64,000 bases of DNA, taken from contig CBDICN010000001.1 of assembly GCA_965277355.1 (NCBI GenBank), forward strand, positions 124,001-188,000, given 5' to 3'. Shown here in pieces: positions 57,734 to 64,000 of this stretch. Every line of letters starts with the position of its first letter. The stretch's first letter is position 1. The position numbers and the translations under genes are program-made. A model generated the notes under the pieces. That model was given only the letters and a program-made list of their open reading frames with translations. It was not told the DNA's origin and ran no database searches. The stretch comes from RH-AL1 sp965277355. Lineage in GTDB: Bacteria; Pseudomonadota; Alphaproteobacteria; Rhizobiales; Beijerinckiaceae.

Positions 57734-59107
57734 TCACATCACCTCCGCTGCCCATGCCGTCACGTCGGCAAGGGTGGCCTCGAAACGCGCGATCAGATCG
57801 CGCATTTGCGCCTCGGTGATGATCAGCGGCGGGCAGAGCGCGATCGTATCGCCGATCGCCCGCACGATGAGGCCATGGCCGTGGGCGCGACGGAAGAACT
57901 CCGCGCCGACCCTGCCGACGGGCTCGAAAGGCCGCTTCGTCGCCTTGTCCGCAACGAGTTCGACGCCTGCGATCAGCCCAGCGCCGCGGACTTCCCCGAC
58001 GAGCGGATGGGCGCTCAGACGCGCCAGCTCGTCGTGCATCAGCCGGCCCTGCCGACGCGCGTTCGAGACGAGGTCGCGCTCTTCGATGATGTCGAGGTTT
58101 TCCATCGCCACGGCGCAGGCGACCGGACTGCCCGACGTCGTGAAGCCGTGTCCGAAGCTGTTGAGCTTCGCCGTGTTGTCGGCGATGCCGTCGTAGAGCG
58201 CTTGGCTGATCAGCACGGCGGCGAGCGGATGATAGGCGGAGGTCAGCTGCTTCGAGACGACGAGAATATCGGGATCGATCCCGTAATACTCGCAAGCGAA
58301 CATCGTCCCGAGCCGTCCGAAGCCGTTGATGACTTCGTCGGCGACGACGAGGATGTCGTGGCGCCGGCAGATGGCTTGCACCTGCTCCCAGTAGCCGGAG
58401 GGTGGCGGGATCACGCCTCCGGCGCCGAGCAGCGGCTCGCCGATGAAGGCGGCGATCGTGTCGGCGCCTTCCGCCTCGACGACGGCCTCGAGCTCGTCCG
58501 ATAGGCGCTTCGAGAAGGTCTCTTCGCTCTCGCCCTCCTGCCCGAAGCGGTAATGATGCGGGCAGGTGAGATGATGGACGGGAATGGCGGGCAGGTCGAA
58601 GTCGCGATGGTTGACCGGCAAACCGCTCAGGCTGCCCGATGCGACGGTGACGCCGTGGTAGCCTTTGAGCCGAGCCAGGAATTTCTTCTTGCGCGGGCGG
58701 CCAGTGGCATTGTTGTAGTACCACACCATTTTGACGACGGTATCGTTGGCCTCCGACCCGGAATTGGTAAAGTAGGCGTGCGTCAGACGCTCGGGCGTGA
58801 GGGCGACAAGGCGCTCCGCCAGGGCGATCGCCGGTAGGTTCGATTTGCTTGAGAACGTGTGGTAGAATGGGAGGGCGCGCATCTGCCGTACGGCAGCCTC
58901 GACGAGACGCGGTTCGCCGAAGCCGACCGCCACGTTCCATAGGCCGGACATGGCTTCGACGAGGCGGTTGCCGTCGCCGTCGACGACGTAGATGCCCTCG
59001 CCGCGCTCGATGATGATCGGACCGGTTTCCTCGTGGCGCCGGGCGTTGGTCACCGAGTGCAGGTGATAGCGGATGTCGCGGGCGGAGGCCGAGTTCGGCA
59101 GGGACAT
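57734..59107 (-). CDS. Class III aminotransferase (omega-amino acid type)
   Basis: A 457-residue PLP enzyme. The PLP lysine is K286 in VVSKQLTSAYHP, D257 in VVADEVINGFGRLG binds the pyridine N, and FTNSGSEANDTVVKMV and GYHGVTVASGS are family markers. It resembles beta-alanine/taurine/putrescine-pyruvate aminotransferases. It moves the amino group of an omega-amino compound to a keto acid. It is the third gene of the operon. Confidence 0.93.
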   Translation of the reverse strand: MSLPNSASARDIRYHLHSVTNARRHEETGPIIIERGEGIYVVDGDGNRLVEAMSGLWNVAVGFGEPRLVEAAVRQMRALPFYHTFSSKSNLPAIALAERLVALTPERLTHAYFTNSGSEANDTVVKMVWYYNNATGRPRKKKFLARLKGYHGVTVASGSLSGLPVNHRDFDLPAIPVHHLTCPHHYRFGQEGESEETFSKRLSDELEAVVEAEGADTIAAFIGEPLLGAGGVIPPPSGYWEQVQAICRRHDILVVADEVINGFGRLGTMFACEYYGIDPDILVVSKQLTSAYHPLAAVLISQALYDGIADNTAKLNSFGHGFTTSGSPVACAVAMENLDIIEERDLVSNARRQGRLMHDELARLSAHPLVGEVRGAGLIAGVELVADKATKRPFEPVGRVGAEFFRRAHGHGLIVRAIGDTIALCPPLIITEAQMRDLIARFEATLADVTAWAAEVM

Positions 59108-59167
59108 CTGAAAAGCTCCCAGGTTCGCCGCGCCGGCGGCCTTCTGCCCGGCACTTCCCCGTCACCG

Positions 59168-60466
59168 TCAGGGCGCGTGAGCCGAAACCGGCTCGACACC
59201 GCACCATTCCGCCACGAAAAGGGTTGTTGCAAGCGTTGTGCGCTTCAGCGAGCTCAAGCTTACGCGCTCGTCGAAGCCGTGGATGTTCTCGCTCATCGGT
59301 CCGTAGCACAGGGCCGGCACCTGATCGTACAGAGCGTAGACACGCGTGTCGAGATAGGCCAGCGCGACTGCGCTCCGCAGCTCCGTTCCGGTGGCGGAAC
59401 GGTGTGCGCGGCCGAGCGTCGCCTCCGCATCGGAGCCGGCAGCGAGGACGTAGCCTTCCGCGAAGAACCCGTTGAAGGTGACGCGAGGCGGGCTGTTGGA
59501 CAGCAAAGGATCGTGTCGCGAGAAGGTGGCCACCTCCTGCTCGATCTCGCGGGCGGCATCGTCGGCGGCGACGCCGGGGTAGAGCGAGATGCGGCAGTCG
59601 AGCCGGCACCAGGCCGGCACCGAGGAGGCCCAGTCGCCACCCTCTATGCGGCCGATGTTGAGGTTGATTGGATGCGCCTCGTCGGCGAAGTGCTCATGTT
59701 CGCTATGCCGCGCGTTCCAGGCCGTCTCCAGCTCGCGAAGCGCGCCGACAAGCCTGAAGGCCGCATCGATCGCGTTCATGCCGGCGCCCATCTCGCGCAC
59801 GTGGACAGGCTTTCCCCGCACCTCGATCGCGAACCAGAGCACGCCGATATTGGCGCGAACCAGCGTCTCGCCCTGGGGTTCCGGGATCAGCACGGCATCG
59901 GCCCTGTAGCCGCGCAGGTGCGTCATCAGCGCGCCGTTCCCGGTCGATTCCTCCTCGACCACGGATTGCATCGTCACCGTCGCCGCAGGCTGCAGACCGA
60001 TGCGGCGCAGGGCGTCCAGCGCGAACAGGTTGGCGGCGTGCCCCGCCTTCATGTCGGCTCCGCCGCGGCCGTAGAGCCAGTCGCCCTCGACGACCGGGTC
60101 GAAGGGCGGATGCGTCCACAGGTCGGCGGGGCCGGAGGGGACCACGTCGACATGCGCCTGCAGGATCAGCGAGCGGCCGCGCTCGTCACGCGGCCGGTGG
60201 ATGCCCACGACGATCGGCGCATCCGAGTGCGAGGCGGTGATGCGCGAGCCGCCGGGATGGGCGGCGATCGCGTCATGGTCCATCGCGAAACGGTCCATCG
60301 CGTAGCCGCGCTCGCGGTAGGTGCGGAAGACGTGATCCTGGATCGCCTGCTCGCTGCCACGAGTGGAGGCGAACCGCACAAGGTCCCGCGTGTGGGCGAC
60401 CTGATCGGCGAAACCGTCGTCGACGGCGCGCCCGATCCTGTCGACGAGTTTCGAGTCGAGCGTCAT
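59168..60466 (-). CDS. M20 (ArgE/DapE-type) deacylase
   Basis: A 432-residue M20 zinc peptidase/deacylase. Ligands are H105 and D107 in LQAHVDVVP, D138 in GRGGADMKAG, E171-E172 in SVVEEESTG, and a C-terminal His in NIHGFDERV. ArgE/DapE-type proteins hydrolyse N-acyl amino acids. The start is ATG 60466. It lies between the transporter and aminotransferase genes, so it probably frees an amino compound from an acyl or peptide conjugate. Confidence 0.92.
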   Translation of the reverse strand: MTLDSKLVDRIGRAVDDGFADQVAHTRDLVRFASTRGSEQAIQDHVFRTYRERGYAMDRFAMDHDAIAAHPGGSRITASHSDAPIVVGIHRPRDERGRSLILQAHVDVVPSGPADLWTHPPFDPVVEGDWLYGRGGADMKAGHAANLFALDALRRIGLQPAATVTMQSVVEEESTGNGALMTHLRGYRADAVLIPEPQGETLVRANIGVLWFAIEVRGKPVHVREMGAGMNAIDAAFRLVGALRELETAWNARHSEHEHFADEAHPINLNIGRIEGGDWASSVPAWCRLDCRISLYPGVAADDAAREIEQEVATFSRHDPLLSNSPPRVTFNGFFAEGYVLAAGSDAEATLGRAHRSATGTELRSAVALAYLDTRVYALYDQVPALCYGPMSENIHGFDERVSLSSLKRTTLATTLFVAEWCGVEPVSAHAP

Positions 60467-60483
60467 TCTGCCTCCGAGGCTGG

Positions 60484-61821
60484 TCAATCGGCGAGCGCCA
60501 TCTCGTGCTCGCGGGCGAGCTGACGCCTGCGGTAGGGATCGAGCCCGATCACGCAGGCAAACGACAGGGCGCTCATCAGGGTCCCGAAAAGCGCGATCGG
60601 CCACCAATGGTCCTGGTAGTGCTCGGCGAGGATCGTGCCCACGATCGGCGTCAGGCCACCGGCGATCGCGCCGCAGAACTGGTAGGCGATGGAGATCGAT
60701 GTATAGCGCACGCGCACCGGGAACGCGCCGGCGACGTAGCCCGCAACCACGGCGTAGAAGGCGGAGCTGCCGATGACATTGATGCCGATGCCGAGCGCGA
60801 TGAGCCAGAACGAGCGCGTCTCGACGAGGTTGAACAAGACGTAAGGCGACAGCATCGCGCACACAAGCGCGATCTGCAGGAACAGGCGCTCGTTGCGAAT
60901 CAGCTCGGCGATGCCGGCGGACAGCGGCGTCAGGATCAGCTGGACGAAGGCCCCGATGAACAAGGCATCGAGGATGACCGGTCGGGGAAGGCCAAGGTAC
61001 TTGGTCGCGTAGGCGATCATGAACGTGTTGAAGAGATAGACCGAGGCGATGGCGATGGTATTGGCACCCGTCGCCAGAGCGATCGGGACGAGCGAGGTTG
61101 CCAGCGCTTCGCGCACCGGTGCCTTCGAGGCCTGCTCGCGTTCACGGATCTCGTTGAACTCCGGCGATTCGGCGACCCGCGTGCGGATGATGAAGCCGAT
61201 GATCAGCATGACGATGCTGGCAAGGAACGGCAGCCGCCAGCCCCATGCCATGAACCCGTCCTTGCCGAGCAGTCCGGCGCCGCGGAAGGCAAGCAGCGAA
61301 AGGATCTGTGCGGCCGGGCTGCCGAGCTGCGCGAAAGAGGCGAAGAACGTCAGCCGGCCCTTCGGCGCGTGCTCTGCCGCGATGAGCACCGCGCCGCCCC
61401 ACTCGCCGCCGACGGCGATGCCCTGCAGCAGCCGGAGCGCCACGAGCGCGACCGGTGCCCACACGCCGATCGTCGCGTAGGTCGGCAGCAGCCCGATCGC
61501 GATGGTTGCGAACCCCATGATCAGAAGCGTGATGACGAGCGCGCGTTTGCGGCCGAACGTGTCGCCGAACCGACCGAAGATGAGGCCGCCGACCGGCCTC
61601 GCGAAAAAGCCCGCGGCGAACGTCCCGAAGGAGGCGAGCGTCCCGACGAACGGTGTTTCATTCGTGAAAAACAGCGGCCCGAACACGAGCGCGGCCGCGG
61701 TCGCATAGACGAAGAAGTCATACCACTCGGTCGTCGTGCCGGCGAAGGCGGCCAACGAGGCGCGTACCGGTTGAAGGAGTCGAGCCTCGTCGAGGCTCGG
61801 CGAATCCATCGTGGCTGTCAT
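60484..61821 (-). CDS. MFS transporter, metabolite:H+ symporter (MHS) family
   Basis: A 445-residue inner-membrane transporter with 12 predicted helices, of the MHS group (ProP/ShiA/KgtP-like). Markers are GTTTEWYDFFVYATAAALVF near 28-47, GRFGDTFGRKRALVIT, and LQGIAVGGEWGGAVLIAAEH. It imports small organic acids or betaines with protons. It is the first gene of the four-gene operon. The start is ATG 61821 (MTATMDSPS); ATG 61878 is further away from the family start. Confidence 0.92.
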   Translation of the reverse strand: MTATMDSPSLDEARLLQPVRASLAAFAGTTTEWYDFFVYATAAALVFGPLFFTNETPFVGTLASFGTFAAGFFARPVGGLIFGRFGDTFGRKRALVITLLIMGFATIAIGLLPTYATIGVWAPVALVALRLLQGIAVGGEWGGAVLIAAEHAPKGRLTFFASFAQLGSPAAQILSLLAFRGAGLLGKDGFMAWGWRLPFLASIVMLIIGFIIRTRVAESPEFNEIREREQASKAPVREALATSLVPIALATGANTIAIASVYLFNTFMIAYATKYLGLPRPVILDALFIGAFVQLILTPLSAGIAELIRNERLFLQIALVCAMLSPYVLFNLVETRSFWLIALGIGINVIGSSAFYAVVAGYVAGAFPVRVRYTSISIAYQFCGAIAGGLTPIVGTILAEHYQDHWWPIALFGTLMSALSFACVIGLDPYRRRQLAREHEMALAD

Positions 61822-61905
61822 TCCTGCATCCGGTGCGTTTCCGCCGGGCTCTTTGCACATCGTGCGCCGCATCGACATCGCCCGTCCGCCGCACCCGCCG
61901 ACGCC

Positions 61906-61923
61906 ATCACACGATTTCGTGAT
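61906..61923. promoter_or_regulatory. Candidate operator palindrome upstream of the catabolic operon
   Basis: The sequence ATCACACGATTTCGTGAT is a near-palindrome with outer ATCAC/GTGAT arms, 85 bases before the transporter start. Such a site would suit a GntR-type regulator, but no regulator gene is nearby. Confidence 0.3.
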
Positions 61924-62324
61924 CTCGTCGACGGCTTCTCACCGGCGCGTGCGGAATGGTGAATGCGCACGATCAAAACTGTGGTCAGCTCATGGGGTCA
62001 GCCCGTGGCAGGATGTCCGCAACTTGCAGAATGTTGCGCGAATGCTCCCCTATTCAGGTGAAGCGCCGAACCGAGAACCTCTCGACACATAGCGGCTTCA
62101 CTCGAGAGAACCTCATGATGCTTATGTCCGCTGCTCCCGTCGATCGCCGGGCTCGTGCCCATCTTTTCCGCCGCCATGAGCCTTCTAAAATCCCAAGGCC
62201 GCGAGCGGTGAAGCGATCGATATCGCCGGACCCTAGGCGTTCGCGGGATCCGGGAGACCAACCATCGCCGTCCATGCCATCGCGATCATGCCGGCCTTGG
62301 ATCGACGATTTGCTCGGGCGACTG
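61924..62324. other. Intergenic stretch with no recognised gene
   Basis: About 400 bases between the catabolic operon and the small gene at 62325 hold only short open frames on both strands with no family pattern. I see no clear repeat or RNA in it. Confidence 0.4.
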
Positions 62325-62678
62325 TCAAATCGGCCCGGTTGCGCCCGCCACTTTGAACTCCGGGTCCGCCGCTTTCGGCGTCGCTTCGAGGAGCGCAGCC
62401 TTGAACGACGACAGCACGCCCGACAGCTTCTCGCGCGCTGCCTCGATCTCCTCGGTCGCCGCGCACGAGGTCAGCGCGCGTGCCAAAGCGTAGACGTTCT
62501 CGAGGACCTGTTCCGCGAGATCTTCGATCTTCGAGGACGGTTGGTAAGCATCGGTCGTGGTTTTTAACGCCGTTTCAAATGCGCCGAGTGTCTCGTCCGC
62601 GTTTTCCGATGACATGTCTTTCGACATCTTCTGAAGATTGTCTGTCATGTCTGCCTGCGTGAAACTAGAGTGCGTCAT
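62325..62678 (-). CDS. Small hypothetical helical protein
   Basis: A 117-residue soluble protein. It is helical, with acidic start (MTHSSFTQADMTDNLQKMS) and regular Leu/Ala spacing (IEDLAEQVLENVYALARAL, AREKLSGVLSSFKAALLEA), suggesting a helical bundle. I recognise no family. ATG 62678 is preferred to ATG 62699, with AGGTA upstream. Confidence 0.5.
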   Translation of the reverse strand: MTHSSFTQADMTDNLQKMSKDMSSENADETLGAFETALKTTTDAYQPSSKIEDLAEQVLENVYALARALTSCAATEEIEAAREKLSGVLSSFKAALLEATPKAADPEFKVAGATGPI

Positions 62679-62843
62679 TCTACATACCTCGTCGAGCACC
62701 GGGCGGTTCTCTATACGCTAATACCGATTTTTTAATACACAAGAGCGATCCGCGCATCGCTGGCTGGCCGACGCATGAGCGCCACGATGGTCGCGGTTCT
62801 CCGGCGACGCTCCGCGAGCGTGTCGCGTCGGCGAGCGGCGCTG

Positions 62844-63105
62844 TCAGCGGATCAGGGTGGCCCTGGGCAAGTCGAGCATGGCGACACCCTCGCCGTTCAT
62901 CATGGCGCGCAACACCTTGAAGCTGAAGCCTTCCTGCTCGGCCCGGAGCTTCGGCGGCATCGAGGGCTCGTTGCGGTTGGTGGCGACGGAGTAAGGCAAG
63001 TCCGTCGTGCGCAAGGACGTCGCGCGCCGCCATCTCCAGTTCGCCTGGATTCTCGGCTCGTATGGCGTGGACACCAACGGCCTTCCACTCCGCGAAATCG
63101 GGGTT
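62844..63105 (-). pseudogene. C-terminal remnant of a TPP-dependent oxidase (PoxB-like)
   Basis: Two frames join into the C-terminal end of a pyruvate-oxidase/acetolactate-synthase-like enzyme: PDFAEWKAVGVHAIRAENPG and LAHDGLALL in one frame, and then VATNRNEPSMPPKL and LRAMMNGEGVAMLDLPRATL in another. The change falls at about 62988, where two bases seem to be lost in an expected CTC-GAC-GTC. Upstream of 63105 the match ends. The gene is dead and mostly lost; it lies between the small gene and tRNA-Ser. Confidence 0.65.
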
Positions 63106-63186
63106 TCCAGCGGAACAGCGCCTCGGGATGCGCCATAAGCCCTGGTGTGAAAGCGACGGCGCCACGGGCGTCCGGAGCTATTGGTT

Positions 63187-63276
63187 TGGCGGAAAGGGTG
63201 GGATTCGAACCCACGGTGGGCTTGCACCCACGGCGGTTTTCAAGACCGCTGCCTTAAACCACTCGGCCACCTTTCC
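63187..63276 (-). tRNA. tRNA-Ser (anticodon TGA)
   Basis: A 90-base tRNA-Ser with encoded CCA. On the minus strand it starts GGAAAGGTGGCCGAGTGG, has the anticodon stem-loop GCGGT-CTTGAAA-ACCGC (anticodon TGA), a long variable arm (about 18 bases), and the T-arm GTGGGTTCGAATCCCAC, ending in CTTTCCGCCA. It reads UCN serine codons. Confidence 0.97.
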
Positions 63277-63426
63277 ATACCGAAATTACCAATGATTTAG
63301 CGATAGATTGGCAAGCCAGACGATTCATCGTATCGCTTTCATACCACTGCTTCAGCGAATTCGTAATGGCGAAGGCGGAGACGTTGCCAGGGGTTTGTGG
63401 CGTCCGCCGGTAGCTTGCGCGTATAG

Positions 63427-63795
63427 GTACGGTTCAAGGGACGTCAGACCGAAGTCAGGAGTTTTCCGCTCTTTTCCGACACTCCGCATAATCGACGCAA
63501 CCAGCGCGAGGCCGAGGCCTGGGCGATTGCGGCGCGCCGGCGCATGCATTGTGGCACCCACGGATCGACACGGGATGCCGCGAAGCTGACGCTCGCCGAC
63601 GCGCTGCGCCGCGATAAGCGAAACAAGCTCGATCGCGACAACACGAACCAACGCCAGGACGTCAACCGCAATCGAGCCCTCTTCTCCGACCCGATCGCGC
63701 AACGATCCGTTGCGTCTCTGCGTCCGACCGACATGGCAACGTAGCGGGACGACCTCGTCCGCCGCGGTTGGCTCGCCAATGTCGCTGCCGCATGA
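63427..63795 (+). pseudogene. Decayed tyrosine-type integrase fragment
   Basis: The frame resembles the N-terminal arm-binding half of phage integrases: RFKGRQTEVRSF, REAEAWAIAARRRM, AAKLTLADALRR, and later SLRPTDMAT-stop-RDDLVRRGW. An in-frame TAG (63742-63744) stands where integrases have a Tyr (T-x-Y-RD), and the frame ends in TGA at 63795. The catalytic domain with the Arg-His-Arg-Tyr residues is missing. It lies near the 5' side of tRNA-Ser, so it may mark an old integration. Confidence 0.5.
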
Positions 63796-64000
63796 AGACG
63801 CGAGGAAAAGCAGGGGACGCACAAAGCGAGCTTGAACGAGATCCAAGTCCCGGAGCGGCTACCGGCGCAGGCCGAGGCGGACGATGACCCTAAAGAACAT
63901 TGTTCGCCCATCAAGGAGCGGGAGGCGCGTTGCCCCCTTGTTCAGATTTGAACGATCATACCAACGACGCTTGTTGTCGAATGCTCGACGATGTCGCCAA

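Noticed and set aside
63300..64000. Several open frames of 150 codons at the right end
   Set aside because: Minus-strand frames are Arg/Ser-rich shadows; only the plus-strand frame has an integrase-like pattern.

Overview
The window is high-GC chromosomal DNA from an alphaproteobacterium, most likely of the order Hyphomicrobiales (Rhizobiales). Evidence: an aerobic (cobN-type) cobalamin cluster, the recA-alaS order, a LexA site of the GTTC-N7-GTTC class, a LOV histidine kinase with the HWE/HisKA_2-type H-box, and hairpin repeats of a kind I recall from this group. I could not place it to genus. I assigned genes by protein motifs read by eye; no database search was run.

Layout. 1-4400: the end of an amidase gene, a gene-poor stretch, leuB and a ParD/ParE-type toxin-antitoxin pair. 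4400-7450: two FkbM methyltransferase copies, one decayed and one intact, flank an AT-richer block coding for a Kazal-type inhibitor-like protein and a secreted protein of unknown function. 7600-8720: rpmF and a SEC-C protein. 8735-18800: cobalamin genes cobW-N-G-J and cobL-E-M on the minus strand with cobK opposite, led by a B12 riboswitch; cobH and cobI are missing from their usual place, and cobN and cobG carry in-frame palindromic insertions. 18900-21020: a ParA ATPase with an overlapping partner gene and two 18-bp repeats upstream. 21070-33100: envelope and housekeeping genes (FUSC, PBP1A, PilZ, dnaN, cdh-like, alaS, recA, galU). 33100-41260: a large hybrid histidine kinase, galE, and a blue-light (LOV) histidine kinase with its response regulator. 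41450-43490: a TPP riboswitch and thiC.

43500-50700 is accessory DNA. It has a BrnT/BrnA-like pair, a signal-peptide protein, a protein resembling the uracil-DNA-glycosylase fold, and a WYL regulator divergent from a tandem AAA+ ATPase. The ATPase gene is directly followed by a second glycosylase-like gene that a 932-bp IS5-family element has cut; removing the element and one TTA restores the frame exactly. This cassette is my best candidate for an undescribed, perhaps defence-related, system.

50800-56450 carries envelope and redox genes: a glycine-rich repeat protein, a HiPIP, a periplasmic peroxiredoxin, a lytic transglycosylase, a secreted protein with a doubled Cys motif, and a MetX-like hydrolase. 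56460-61820 is a four-gene catabolic operon (MHS transporter, two M20 hydrolases, class-III aminotransferase). The right end holds a small hypothetical gene, a frameshifted remnant of a TPP-dependent oxidase, tRNA-Ser(UGA) and a decayed integrase.

Metabolically, the B12 genes convert precorrin intermediates to the corrin ring and insert cobalt, and thiC makes the thiamine pyrimidine. Both are headed by riboswitches that sense their end products. The repair, replication and cell-wall genes are single conserved loci. The accessory blocks (4.4-7.4, 43.5-50.7 and 62.3-64 kb) carry most of the broken genes and the mobile-element traces.
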